A stretch of 64,000 bases of DNA. It comes from Turritopsis dohrnii (lineage: Eukaryota > Cnidaria > Hydrozoa > Anthoathecata > Oceaniidae). Position 1 is the first letter of the stretch; the number at the start of each line of letters is the position of its first letter. The stretch covers positions 2,170,001 through 2,234,000 of the forward strand of contig BQMF02000003.1 in assembly GCA_027922465.2 (NCBI GenBank), written 5' to 3'. Made by a program: the position numbers and the translations under genes. Shown one piece after another: positions 9,607 through 20,729 of this stretch. The notes below the pieces were generated by a model. It saw only the letters and a list, made by a program, of their open reading frames with translations, did not search any database and had not been told where the DNA came from.

Positions 9607-12436
9607 ATCACAATGTTCCTTTCTTTCTTTTAAGTGTATTTATGACTAAAAAAACTTAAAAAGTTCACGACAGTAAAACTTAAAAAGTTCACGACAGATA
9701 GATAGAGTATTTCATGATACTTTGATAAATCATATTTGACGCACAACAGCTCTGTGGTGTTGAACAAATAACATAACACTCTTTCTTAAATGAATTGTGT
9801 AATCTCTCCTCGAAGAACACAAACAAGTTTATAAAAGAAGGTCGAAGCAAAAGAGATATTAATGCGTCCATTATAAACCATGTGCCAATCTCTCCTCAAC
9901 AAACGCAAACAAGGAGACGACAGAAGGTCGACGCGAAAGAGATATTCATTATGTGTAATACGATTAAGTTCTAAATACGAGAAGTTCTAAAAAGTGAAGA
10001 GAAAAAAAGGCTGATAAGTAAAAATATGCTCGAGAATAAAAAAAACGCAAAACAACACAGAAGTCGATCCAACTTCGGTTTCGAAAGAAAAAATCACGTA
10101 TCATAAGTTTAATATTTGTTTTTCAAAACATGGGTCGTTTAATGACTGTTATTTTTTCATTGTGATTACACATCTAAAAGTAAATAAACGAATACAAGTG
10201 TTTGAAAAAGCGATGGCTTGACAACTAGCTGCCCAAATAAGAATAAGACCAGTCTGTCAACTAGCTGCCTAGCAATTACGTGCCCAAATAAGAAAAAAAT
10301 ATAGTGGCTCTCTCTGCTTGTATAATCATTCATTTACTTTTTAAAAATTTGTTGAGCTTGAATGGTGGTAAATGTCGATTTCATTTTTCAAAATGTTGTT
10401 TTATTTTCGCATTCCAAATTGTTTTGAAAGAATATTCGAATTTTCTTTAAATTTGAAGTTAAGAAACATTATGATGAAAAGTTGCTACTTCGTAACAAAC
10501 AAAAAAATGTTAAATTTTGTCGAAAAGAAAATGATATACAGATTCCTTAAAAAACGTTTAACAGCCTTCACTTGCCACAGCAAAAATGACCTGGGAATAT
10601 TAGCTACTGTAAAAAAACAACGAAAAAAGAAACATTATCACCACTTGGTCAATTATGATAATAAAAGGTATCAAGTTTCTGTTCATAAATGTTTAAACAT
10701 GAGACTTGATCGTTGTAAGAAAAAGTATGGAAATTGACAAGGTTGTTAATTTGAAAAGGTATTGAGATTACAAACCACATAAACACTGACAGTAACACTG
10801 ATGGGATAACACCCACAAAGTCATTCAAATATCTACCATCGCACTGTCTTTACCAAGCTATTGACCAGCAAACGATTTTAGCAAACCAAACAAATTTAAG
10901 AAATAAATCGTCTTGTTTCACACAAATGAAAAGAGATCATCATCTTCCATGCCTGTTTTATTTTAATACTCATTTTATTTGTAAATTTTTGTGAACTTTG
11001 GACGCGTAATTTTGACATTCAACTGAGTCATAACTTTCTTCTGCAACTTTATAAGTTTGTAATATCCATTGTCTGTAATCATTCTGCTAAAATGACATCG
11101 ATCTTGTTTGAACTCAGATACTGACAAGCGTTTGCAGTAAAAGCTGTGTTAAAGACTCTATTAAAGATGACCATTTTGAACTTTAACAAATGCAATTTTA
11201 TTGTATAAGATAACCACCTGTGTTAATGTTTTAATGTCTTAGGTTCCTAGAGTGGTCGATATACACAGATTTGAATGTAAACGTAAACAAAAAAAGCAAC
11301 CAATTACAACACTTGACCGGCACACTTTAAGATAAGAAAACCTGTTTTACTTGTAAATAATAATATGATCTCGCTTAGTTCAATTTTTCCAGATGACTAT
11401 TCAATATTGGAGTCTTGCAAAAAAAGATTTTTCAAAACAGTTAATTTTTTTTAAAAAACTAAGTTATTTCGATTTAATGTGCGGGATTTGGCCATTACAA
11501 AACAACACAATTAGTCTTTTTAGTCAATAAGAATATTTGTACGAGGACTAACATGATACAGTGAAAGAAAACAGAAAAAATAGCGTAATAAAAACAATAA
11601 AATATAATAACATATAACCTTTAAAAGAAATATTTCTGCGACTCATTTTCTCGACAAAGGTAATGATGTGTGTCAAAGGAGATAAGTGTAAATATTTCCT
11701 CAAATCTTTATGATTACATAAAGTGATTGACAGAATACTTCAATCATGACTCAACGACTTCCTCAAAAATACCAGAATAATGTCATGCCTTTTCAAAACC
11801 TTTCAAGAATGATAGACCTTTTAAACGACAATAAAATATTTCATAAAAAAACGTTCTGCCTCTTCATGAAGCCATGTTACAGTTGCAAAGAAAAATCTCT
11901 TGTTATGAATTGACCCATCTCAACCAAGCTTAACAGAAAGTTTGCAACAAATTATCATATTACTTTCCGAGAACACACTGCAATGAGAACATCAGGAAAC
12001 TTGTAAAGTATAAAAAAATTGGTTAAAATTGTTTTTGAAAAAATGAGTTTATTTTTCGTTTACATATGGAACTCAAAATAAAACAAGGAACATGCGGGTG
12101 TATCTCTGTTTCAAACCAAAAGGGAGTAAATCTTGTATTTAGATTGGGTACAGTTCAAAATTGGTGTTTGTCAACAATTCTAAAAACTGGAAAAAACTTT
12201 TTAAAATTTAAAAAATTTGTTAAAAATAGAGAAATTTATATTACTAAAAATAGAAACATCTTATGAAAAAATAGCAACAACAGTGGTAATGATATATCAA
12301 AAAAATTTGTAGGCCAAAGAAATCTGTAACAAAATCTACAGACTTTTGCAGACTTCTAATTAGATGAAATAGCAAAAGATGGTGAATTATGCTTTGATGT
12401 TTAGCGCATGTTGTAAGATTACCGTTTGGTGTAGTA
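9607..12436. other. Intergenic region between transporter genes 1 and 2
   Basis: It contains a short 21-24 bp tandem duplication at about 9651-9696 and a diverged duplication of about 75 bp (9795-9870 against 9885-9950). A 121-codon frame at 10372-10737 is AT-rich and shows no domain. No supported gene. Confidence 0.45.
9651..9696. repeat. Short tandem duplication in the upstream region of transporter gene 1
   Basis: Two adjacent copies of AACTTAAAAAGTTCACGACAG, 45 bp upstream of the start codon of the first transporter gene. Confidence 0.75.
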
Positions 12437-13825
12437 CTATGCCAAACCACTTAAATCCTCACCTGACACGTCATGAAAAGTATTATTAGGGTCAAGCTGA
12501 TGATTTTGCTCTGCTGACTGACGTTTCAGTTTCGTTTTAGTCAAACATGCAATGATGAAAGCAAATGCATACAATCCAACGGTGATGTAGCATACCAGCG
12601 CAGTTCTTCCTTTATCGATCCATGCACCAAAAAATATTACAAAAATAAAGCCGTACAGATTCCCTGCTATTAAAATAATTGCACTGGATGTCCCTTCAGG
12701 AATTGGATATGTCATTTCTGCAGCTTGCTCAACACCAACAGAGAAATATGGTATACCAAAAAACCCAACTAATGCATATGCAACAAACATACCAATGGTT
12801 GAGTTTGTATGTAACAATAGGAATGAAAATGCAGTCCATGCAACAGTTACACCAAAGAATACTACCATCGATAACACTCGATAGCATTGAAATTTATCTA
12901 TAACAGCTCCGCAAATTAAAACACTTACAACTCCAAACATGTCACACATGAATCCCATCCACCCAATGTTTGGCACAGAGATTTTTGTGTGGACCATTTC
13001 ATTTAAAACAATTGAAAAGAAAACGTACATGCCAAAATATATACCATATGAATGAACAAGTAAATTATAGTGTAAATCTCTGGCTAACAATTTCAAGGAA
13101 TCCATGAATGATACAACATGATCATCTTTCTTTGTAACGGCAGCAGCAAAAGAAGGTGGTGTAGGGGGTGCTTCATCAAAAAATCCATATACTAATACCA
13201 AACAAACACCAAGAAATATTAATTGTGATAAAAACATTTTGTACAAACCAGTTTCAGTTTCACTGACATTAAGAGAGTCCGGTACCATATGCGTGGGCTG
13301 GAGAAATCCGATAGCCACCCCAAATATATTCATGAAAATAGCTATGCTTGTAGCAAGTGCATGTTCTTTTTCAGGGAACCAGACAGTTGACAATCGTGGT
13401 GGAATCTGTAGTATTCCTCCAACAGATAATGCAGCAGCTATTTGCCCACTCATAATGAAAGCAAATCCATTTTGTTGATAACCAGCAAAATGCAAGGCAG
13501 CAGCGATGGCGTTGAGACTTGATGAAACCAGCATGGAAAGACGCAACCCTAACGATGTCATCATATATGCTGATGGCAGGGCAATGAATATGTAAATAAT
13601 GACAAAAGAGTTTGGAAGCCAATCAATCACATTAGGGTTCACATCCCAGTATCTGCTTGCGATATTATTGATTGCGCTAATACCACTGAATAGACAAGCA
13701 TTTGCTAGTGAATTGACGGAAAATATAAATAATACCAACCACCTTTTGCTGTAAACTTTGAACTCTGATGTTGATTTCGTAAAACCAGCATTTATTGGTG
13801 GCAATATAGATTCAACGTCAGTCAT
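12437..13825 (-). CDS. SLC49/FLVCR-like major facilitator transporter, array member 2
   Basis: 462 residues, single exon, ATG at 13825. It has the family pattern of the array: a short cytoplasmic N-terminus, EFKVYSKRWLVLFIF entering helix 1, VIDWLPN before helix 2, TSLGLR after helix 2, VWFPEKEHALATSIAIF at helix 4-5, IGFLQPTHMVP, a central cytoplasmic loop with EAPPTPPSFAAA, and AVIDKFQCYR after helix 8. The IDWL and 'GFLxPxxMVP' blocks match FLVCR-type (SLC49A1/A2) proteins. Twelve hydrophobic segments are evident. A plasma-membrane carrier is likely, substrate unknown. No introns are visible, unlike other genes in the window. Confidence 0.92.
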   Translation of the reverse strand: MTDVESILPPINAGFTKSTSEFKVYSKRWLVLFIFSVNSLANACLFSGISAINNIASRYWDVNPNVIDWLPNSFVIIYIFIALPSAYMMTSLGLRLSMLVSSSLNAIAAALHFAGYQQNGFAFIMSGQIAAALSVGGILQIPPRLSTVWFPEKEHALATSIAIFMNIFGVAIGFLQPTHMVPDSLNVSETETGLYKMFLSQLIFLGVCLVLVYGFFDEAPPTPPSFAAAVTKKDDHVVSFMDSLKLLARDLHYNLLVHSYGIYFGMYVFFSIVLNEMVHTKISVPNIGWMGFMCDMFGVVSVLICGAVIDKFQCYRVLSMVVFFGVTVAWTAFSFLLLHTNSTIGMFVAYALVGFFGIPYFSVGVEQAAEMTYPIPEGTSSAIILIAGNLYGFIFVIFFGAWIDKGRTALVCYITVGLYAFAFIIACLTKTKLKRQSAEQNHQLDPNNTFHDVSGEDLSGLA

Positions 13826-15112
13826 TTTGTATTCTAGGGTAAAAATAACGAAATATACTGTTAAAAATGTTTAGGCAAATTGAGAGGATAACAAATCTGT
13901 CATAAATCTCTTATCTACTGATATCATTTACTTAATTTCTAGTTAGTTTTTCAGATTAGGCAACTTTACAGGACTTTGAGTAAGAACATAACCTTAACTA
14001 TGATAAAAAAAAACTTGTTGCTGGGCCATATCAATTTAATCAAGAAAGTAAAGAGCAATTTTTTCCATTTCCTTTTTTCTAGATAATACACTTCGTAAAT
14101 TGTACAAACTCATCATATAAAGTTTACAGAAAATTGAGATAATTGGTCTCCAATAACCTTAACTGGTCAATAGTTCAAAGGGCCCTTAGTATATAGTTTC
14201 AAGTATAAGTTATTGATGTATTATATGTGATGGTCCATGGAATTTTGTGAACAAACAATAAAATGATATCTTATAAACAAAAACGATATCCAATGATACA
14301 GTATATATATATCATAAATATAAAAATACAAAAAAACTACATTTTAAATGTCAAGCTTTCGAGTTATTCTCTTCGTCAGATCAGATCATAAATATATATA
14401 TATATATAATATATTTTTTCTGATCGGTTTTACAGGCTTTTGATATATATAAGATGGATACACTTTCCAGTCATCAGTCTGAAATAGAGATAGGCATTAT
14501 TTGAGAAATTCAGTGGTAAAAATCTATTAACTTAGATTATATGTATAAGAAACGTTTCTAGCATTATAATATAGCTTTAATGTTAATGGATAGATATAAC
14601 GATATCATTGTTTACTATTTGAAGGGAACTGGGGTCAATCAAATCAATGTTTTTTTGAAATATAGTTATTATATAAAGATTGTTTCCGGAATAATATCAA
14701 GAGGTTTTGTTGCACCATCATGCACATGTGATTAGGTTCTTTTTTAATTCACACATAAAATAATTCACAGAATAGCTAATATAAAATGTTTTTGCACTCT
14801 CTCGCACAACACAGACAGACACTCGAAAATGAGCTGGGGCTGCTAGCGCCAGAACTGAATTTCTCTGTTACTGGTGAAGCAGCCATCAATTCTTCAAATT
14901 GGAAAGTGATTTGGGTTTGAGCCCTACATAGTGCACTACTAAACTAAATCAAACATAAAAATAAAGTCAATAAATTCAAGTGAATGTTCTGTTTCACAAA
15001 CAACTTTAAATGTCATTATTTATCAAGTCATTTTCCTGAGATATTGTCATTCGATTTGATTCTCTTCTACTATTTTCGTTTCGTAATAAATAAGACAATA
15101 AAAAAATTGTGA
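13826..15112. other. Intergenic region upstream of transporter gene 2
   Basis: AT-rich with a TA microsatellite at about 14395-14412 beside a hammerhead-like core (14357-14379, minus strand). No gene is supported. Confidence 0.5.
14340..14400 (-). ncRNA. Hammerhead-ribozyme-like core (possible Penelope-like element end)
   Basis: On the minus strand the order is CTGACGA, a GAG/CTC stem with a five-nt loop, then GAAA, followed by an ACATTT/AAATGT hairpin. This resembles the conserved core of hammerhead ribozymes found in the terminal repeats of Penelope-like retroelements. The outer stem and the cleavage trinucleotide are not clear, so it may be a decayed copy or a chance match. Confidence 0.3.
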
Positions 15113-15955
15113 TACCTTATCGGCCCTTACTGGCGTTATTTTTTGGCGGGTGGCGGAATTAGGGCCGGCGTTAATAAGGGCCGGCGTAAAAAAGGCCCAA
15201 AAATCAAGAAAAATCAGTCAAAAGTCAGGGGCTAATCCAGAAAATTATTTTGGGCGTCGGGGTAGTAATAGCAACATAAGGACGAAGGCCTTTTTGAAAC
15301 GCTGAATGTGTGTACATCGCATCTGGGGGTCTGGGGCAGAGCCTTAGTGGGGGTCCAGGGCCGATACTCTTTAAAAATATCAACTATTTATATGAACTAA
15401 AACATGTTCAACGTATTAAAATAAGTTTTCGCGCTCAATTGACAACGAAGGATAACTAAAGTTTTTTAAGCAATTATTTGCTGTTGCTAGGGAGAATGAC
15501 CACCGTTGCTAAGGTAATTTTGAAATTTCCTTCGTTATACGAATTCATTTGTTCACCTGAGGAAAGAATATGAAAACGGAAATGGTACCAGCAAGGCTCG
15601 TTTTCGCGTTATTCAATGAAATTAAAAAGCATCTTAGTTTCCAGCTCCCTTTAGTGAAAGCTTAACCGAATTTCCACGAACGGAAACTTGCTTAAGTTAA
15701 AATAATTTTTTGGGGCTGTGGTTGCACACTGTTGGCTGATTGCAAACATCCTCATGACAAGACCTGGTAGCGGTGGAGAGTAAAAGGATTCCCCGGCATA
15801 TATTTTTTTAAAGATCATGCTTTGAAACATGTTATTATTTTTCGTGATGGTTAACGAAAACAAATCGACACTGAATGAGGAATATGTAACGTTTTCAGAG
15901 AGAATGGCCTGTTATGTTTTCATTAGATTATTAAGAAATAAGCAAGAGAAGCATT

Positions 15956-17278
15956 CTAAAGTATTTCTGTAGTTAATTTTTGCACAACTAGTATCGAATT
16001 TGGGCGCCCAAATTCGAGGCGCCCAAACTCGGTATACCGTTGTGGATTTCGGCCTCTATCAACCCCTGAAAGTGGCGTTAATTTTTTTACTGTTTGTTTT
16101 GAATATTCAGGCTTAATTTGTACCAATGCGTACCAATCTTGGTATTTGCCAGCAATGAAACTTTTAGCACTTTTGTTAACCGAAACGTCCAAAGGTTGGA
16201 ACAAATTTGTGTGGTTATTGGGAACATGGATTACGACGATATCACTCTTTTTGAGTAGTTCATTTACAGCACTTGTTGTCTGACCCTTGAATACATCAAA
16301 AATAAGCATAGCTTTCGCATTATCCGGCAGACCCAAAGCTTTCCGTTTATTTTTAATGTAAGGAAATACAATCTTCTTTAGGTATTCAATAACGATGGAT
16401 TCATTAGTAACACCTCCATAAAATAGCTGTATAGGCAAAAAGTCACCGCAAAGGTTAACGCAGAATGTACCCGTTATCTGGCGTTTATCATCCACATTGG
16501 CAATAGGAACTGAATGAGATCCTTTTTCAGTGAAAGTTGTCTTGTTTGGCGCTGTGAATCCAAGGGGAGTTTGGTCAAAATTTAAAACCATATCAGCTTG
16601 AATTTTATGTTCAAAAATAGCATTTGCAATTTTTCTTTTCCAAGAAAATGTCAATTCTTCATACAGAGCAGGATTCATCTCTCTTTTAGCAGTTGTACCG
16701 CGACGTTTGACCCAGTCAAGCGATTTCAAAATATTTCTTGCCCATTTAGTCGTGAGTTCAATTTCACCACCATTCTCTTTCAGTTTTTCAGGGCACCTGG
16801 ATTTTAAGACTCCTAGACCGGAGGCAATAACGACTTTTCGAGAAATTGCACTACCACTCACGCGCAGGTTATGAAGGACAGTTTTAATCTCAGCTGTTAG
16901 CTCATCACTGATTTTAGCAGGTCTCCCTGGTCGGTAAACGGTAAAAAAGCTCTCTTCCTCATTATTTTCAAACGTTTGCTGATACTTCACCTTCCAGTCT
17001 CGAACAGTTTCTCTTTTAAAAGTAAATTCCGGATACCTCTTTGAAGCCCATCTTCTAGCTTCAGGATTTCCATGCTTCCATGCATAGTAAACTACGCTCC
17101 TTTTAATCTTCTCAGGTAGAACTTGTCTTGTTTTTTTCTGTTGTTGGTCTTCTTGCAAACGATTTAACTCTCTTGCCGCAGAGAGCACGGATGAAATTGA
17201 AGAACAAGGGATATTATCATTCAATACTCGACCATCCAATTTATCATTAGATTTCTTAAAATATTTTTTTATATCCAT
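15956..17278 (-). CDS. Pogo/jerky-type DDD transposase
   Basis: 440 residues from ATG at 17278; the frame stays open a little further upstream, but only with a TTG. Residues about 55-140 form the helix-turn-helix DNA-binding part, including YAWKHGNPEARRWA and a 'YRPGRPAKIS' linker. The catalytic part shows D235 in LNFDQTPLGF, D328 in LIFDVFKGQTT and D364 in NLFQPLDVSVNKSAK, the D-D-D triad spacing (92 and 35) of pogo-type DDE_1 enzymes. It cuts and pastes its host element at TA sites. The last about 40 residues depart from the family and run through a palindrome, so the C-terminus may be rearranged. All catalytic residues are present. Confidence 0.88.
   Translation of the reverse strand: MDIKKYFKKSNDKLDGRVLNDNIPCSSISSVLSAARELNRLQEDQQQKKTRQVLPEKIKRSVVYYAWKHGNPEARRWASKRYPEFTFKRETVRDWKVKYQQTFENNEEESFFTVYRPGRPAKISDELTAEIKTVLHNLRVSGSAISRKVVIASGLGVLKSRCPEKLKENGGEIELTTKWARNILKSLDWVKRRGTTAKREMNPALYEELTFSWKRKIANAIFEHKIQADMVLNFDQTPLGFTAPNKTTFTEKGSHSVPIANVDDKRQITGTFCVNLCGDFLPIQLFYGGVTNESIVIEYLKKIVFPYIKNKRKALGLPDNAKAMLIFDVFKGQTTSAVNELLKKSDIVVIHVPNNHTNLFQPLDVSVNKSAKSFIAGKYQDWYALVQIKPEYSKQTVKKLTPLSGVDRGRNPQRYTEFGRLEFGRPNSILVVQKLTTEIL
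15995..16016. repeat. Perfect 22-bp palindrome inside the transposase C-terminus
   Basis: CGAATTTGGGC followed by its exact reverse complement, with a third half-copy directly after (about 16020-16031). It encodes the odd EFGRLEFGRPNS segment near the end of the transposase. Confidence 0.85.
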
Positions 17279-17552
17279 CACAGCGTCAACATCGACAAAA
17301 TTTCTTCTTCTCAAGCCCGGTTGTTACAAACAAACACAAAAATGTCTTATTCTCTTCGTAAGTTCCCTCCACAGTAGTGCTATTTCGCTGTTATTTCTTA
17401 TTGTTTATGAATGAGTAATCAATTTCTTATGACACTGTGATGGAGAGTGCGTTTGTTTCACTTTGATTAGAATTCGAATTTTGATTAGAATTCGAATCAA
17501 ATGAATCATTTTAGTTTGTGTTGTTTTGACGAAATATTATATATGAATCATC

Positions 17553-18095
17553 ATGCACTCATTTACTGCTATCATTGGGAGTAGAGGCTACCACGTTTAC
17601 CGAAACTCGGCGTGGAGAAACATTCACCTAAATCAACAAGTGACTGTTATGAAAGAGATAAATAATACCTCGATTGATATTGATCCTTACTGTTGCCGGA
17701 TTACAATAAAAAGAAAGGACAGAATTGGACCCGTGACTGTTGGACATGTTCCGAGGGAGCTCTCGAGATACATTTTCTATTTCATCCAAGAGGGAGGCTC
17801 AGTTACCGGCACTGTCGCAAGCACTGTTGCCAATATTTCACCTATTCCTGAAGGAGGATTAGAAATCCCTATTGTTATGATTTTTGCACACGGCAACCAG
17901 GCAATTACGTCCAAGATGGAAGAATTTGTGACCAAGCAAACAAAAAAGATGGAAGAAGAATTAGATGCAGATAGCTTAATGAATGAAACGGAATTACATC
18001 AGCAACCTGACAACGAAGAAAATGACGACGAAAGTGCTACCATTGAAGTCCAGTCAGACGAAGAACAACCATCAGAAGCAATTGTAATAGATTAG
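17553..18095 (+). CDS. HIRAN-like accessory protein of the pogo-like transposon
   Basis: 180 residues. The first about 95 residues resemble a HIRAN domain: an opening TAIIGSRGYHVYR strand, a 'NQQVTVMKE' strand, and VGHVPRELSRYIFYFIQEGG, comparable to the 'VGYVPRELA' signature; then a conserved PEGGLEIP segment. The last about 50 residues are strongly acidic. HIRAN domains bind single-stranded or damaged DNA ends in proteins such as HLTF, so a role at transposon ends or in host repair is a reasonable guess, not shown here. It lies head-to-head with the transposase inside the same terminal repeats. A related broken copy is at 20499-20729. Confidence 0.7.
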   Translation: MHSFTAIIGSRGYHVYRNSAWRNIHLNQQVTVMKEINNTSIDIDPYCCRITIKRKDRIGPVTVGHVPRELSRYIFYFIQEGGSVTGTVASTVANISPIPEGGLEIPIVMIFAHGNQAITSKMEEFVTKQTKKMEEELDADSLMNETELHQQPDNEENDDESATIEVQSDEEQPSEAIVID

Positions 18096-18268
18096 CTATT
18101 TATAAAAATATAAACGTGAAAAGGTTGAATTTTCTTTGTTTTTTCTGGGGTGGCGTAAAAAACGGCCATAAAGGGCGTTAATTCGAAAATCCGGGGTGGC
18201 GGAATAAGGGCTGGCGTTAAAAGGGCCGGCGTTAATTAAGGGCCGGCGTTATAATGGCCGATAAGGTA

Positions 18269-18693
18269 TTGTCTTGTAGCAAATTCGGTGAACTCGTCAC
18301 ATGATGACACATAATAACGTTGTTTTGCATAATACGACGACAGCGAAGACGACGACGACGTGTCAACAAAACAACAAAAATTTTACATTTGGGTTAGGGT
18401 TGGGTTCTTTGTTCTTCTTCGCTTGAAATCTCATAATTTTAGACAAGGATATTTTTCAAACAAACTGGCGAACAGCCTTACCGAAAATTTTTCACTTTGG
18501 ATCGGGTCTTTTATAACCACGAGCTTCGATTTTCAGGGTGCGCCTTCTTAATTAGGTCCTCAAAGTCACATGACAGATGGCGTCATAATTCACGGTCAGT
18601 AAAAATTTTATCCTCTCAAAAGTCATAAGACTCGATCCAAAGTGGATGTCTATGTGTCTATGAGTCTATGTAATTATGTAATTATTATAATTA
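18269..18693. other. Short non-coding stretch between two transposons
   Basis: Holds a GACGAC run near 18340-18360 and a telomere-like TTAGGGTTGGG at 18394-18404 that is too short to mean anything. No gene. Confidence 0.5.
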
Positions 18694-19197
18694 TTACACA
18701 AAATTAACGAATCAACTTATTTTGACGGTGGTAATTAACGCGGACATTAATTAATGCGGTTGATCAAGAAAGCTTTTTAGGTGTGTGGAAATTAACGCGG
18801 TTGGTCGAGATTGTACATTCTAAAGAACTTTCCGTGACGTGAATCGGCAAAACTATACATATACGGAGTGTCTAAAGGTGTAATCAGAAGATACAAAAGT
18901 GTCTATCAAATTCGCTTTAGATTCTTGCATAAGGAATGGATGCTTTACTTGTCTTTATTTCCATTTTTGCGGCAGGTTTAGTTGCACCTTATACCTTAAT
19001 AGCTCGACTTTTATAGGCTAAAAAAGTCCATTTTGAGCAATAAATTTTCGCATATCAACGTTCAATTTCGCGGAAAGGTAATACAGTCCACAAATTAAGG
19101 GTGAGTAAATTACTGCGGCACAGAAATTAACGGTGGTTTTATTAACGCGGTTGAAGGCGAATCGCGTTAAATACCGCAAAGAGTTAATTTTGTGTAA
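18694..19197. mobile_element. MITE of about 500 bp with TTACACAAAATTAAC ends
   Basis: TTACACAAAATTAAC at 18694-18708 is the reverse complement of 19183-19197. Just inside are repeated ATTAACGCGG(T)TTG units on both sides. No coding frame. The target duplication is not clear (both flanks are TAATTAT-like), so the superfamily is open. Confidence 0.65.
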
Positions 19198-19980
19198 GGT
19201 AATTATAAGATTTATGTAGGTCGTCTCTCTGCTTGCCTATGAGAGGTTATCCTTCGCTATCTGAATCTACGATGAAGTGCAGCCAAATTTGATTTTTGAA
19301 AATCGAATGTTTTTTTCGCTGTGAAAAGATGTCCTAAAGGGTCAATTGAAAATAGGCGCATGTGGCGGTTTTTTAGTGAAAAAATTGCGCCAAAACATGA
19401 TTTTCCTTGCTATAGGCGCAGTGCTTATATGCGGGGTAACGGGGTACGAAATATAACTGCTCACGTCTTTACGTCTTCGACTTTAAAATACAGGGTGTCT
19501 ATTTCAGTGTCTATTTCTCAACAATTATCAGTCAAAGTATTGCGAAATTTACATCACAAGCCCTTTTTCAGTAATTTCTATTGATGTAAAATTTTCAAAA
19601 AAATGATTATTCTTTGGACAGTTATTTAACAAAAACACACAGATTTGCATCATTAATTTCTTAAAAATCAATTGCTATTGAGAAGAGCCTCTATACATAC
19701 AACTCTGGATTCTAAAGATTAAGAACATTTTCAAAAACAGTCGAAAATTCTAAAACTGAAATACAGTTAACTCCCGGTAACTCGAACCTTCAACAAGGGA
19801 CTGGAGAAAATAGTTCGACTTAACGAATGATCGACTTAAGCGAAGCTCCCGTTAAATCGAACTTAGACAAAAATGAGATATTAGTTCGAGTTAAGGTGAT
19901 TTTTCTTCAGACTATAGATTTTACCAGGGATATGTTAAAGCTTTAACATATCCCTGATTTTACAGTATTACAGTATAAGT

Positions 19981-20410
19981 TCACTTAAAGAAATAACGTA
20001 TGTCGGTTTGACCAAGTCTTGTTGAGAGTTCTTGGTCAACCACTCGACTAATTTCCTTAATGCATCTTTGAAGGCAGGCTCCGTTTTCACCAAACAAAGT
20101 ATACTCCCGGAGTAACTTCAGGGCTGTACGCACATTATTAGATGGCGGGCAAGTTGGCTCATTTGAACCATCATCATCTGTGTCTTCTTCTGCTCCATGA
20201 TGTTCTTCATCAAAGACGTCTGATGAAATCTCGTTATCAGTCATTACTGGCTCGGCGTTGATTACAGATTCATCCGCAGAGACAATATCATTCGCATTGA
20301 TTCTCTTTCAATCATGTTAATAAATTTTTTGTCAACTTCTCCAGGAATCAATGGTTCAGCACTACGAGGTTGTTTCGGTAAACAGTCTAGATCTTCATTT
20401 TTTCAGCCTT
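19981..20410 (-). pseudogene. Tigger/jerky-type transposase, C-terminal remnant
   Basis: The open part (19981-20244) encodes an acidic stretch followed by ALKLLREYTLFGENG and ends in QTDIRYFFK, matching the C-terminal tail of jerky/Tigger transposases (a leucine-rich helix pair ending in a '-TxIxxFF' motif). Upstream, frames carry PLIPGEVDKKFINMIERES and ADESVINAEPV but need at least one frameshift. The catalytic domain has been deleted. Confidence 0.7.
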
Positions 20411-20498
20411 CTCCTTTTGATATCTTTTTACAATAAAATAAAATTGTTGATTCGTACTGTTGATTCGGGGACTATGGATCTATGAGCTATGGATTATG

Positions 20499-20729
20499 GA
20501 GGTAAACTTAGTGCTGTGGTGCGAGGAACAAAATATAGAAGACCACCCCTTCCACAAGGTGGTTTAGAAGTTCCAATTACATTACAGATTATAAAAAAAA
20601 GACGCTTCCCAAAAGGTGTTTGAAAAGATGAAAGAGTTTGTGATGAAGGTTTACATGGAACCTGGAAAGGTACCGACCATTACAGAAAACCCCGAAGAAG
20701 ATGACATTGACGAACGTTTTGAATTTTGA
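20499..20729 (+). pseudogene. HIRAN-like accessory gene, C-terminal remnant
   Basis: The frame reads GGKLSAVVRGTKYRRPPLPQ and continues GGLEVPITLQI; a frameshift near 20605-20620 is followed by KVFEKMKEFV and a short acidic tail ending in RFEF. It lines up with the PEGGLEIP and KMEEFVTKQ parts of the gene at 17553-18095. The N-terminal half is missing. Confidence 0.7.

Larger units (their letters stand above)
15115..18266. mobile_element. Pogo-like DNA transposon with two divergent genes
   Basis: The ends are inverted repeats starting CCTTATCGGCC, flanked by TA at 15113-15114 and 18267-18268, the expected Tc1/mariner-pogo target duplication. Several copies of GGGCCGGCGTTAAT-like units and a GGTGGCGGAATNAGGG block are mirrored inside both ends; these are likely transposase-binding sites. 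The 3,152-bp element carries a DDD transposase (minus strand) and a HIRAN-like gene (plus strand) whose start codons are 274 bp apart. Confidence 0.88.

Noticed and set aside
10372..10737. 121-codon frame as a gene
   Set aside because: Lys/Phe-rich low-complexity translation of AT-rich DNA, no domain, no neighbouring splice pattern.
15956..17314. Start of the pogo-like transposase at 17314
   Set aside because: The codon is TTG; the first ATG in frame is at 17278 and gives the MDIKKYF start.
18394..18404. Telomere-like GGGTTAGGGTTGGG
   Set aside because: Barely two units; expected by chance in 64 kb and not flanked by subtelomeric structure.
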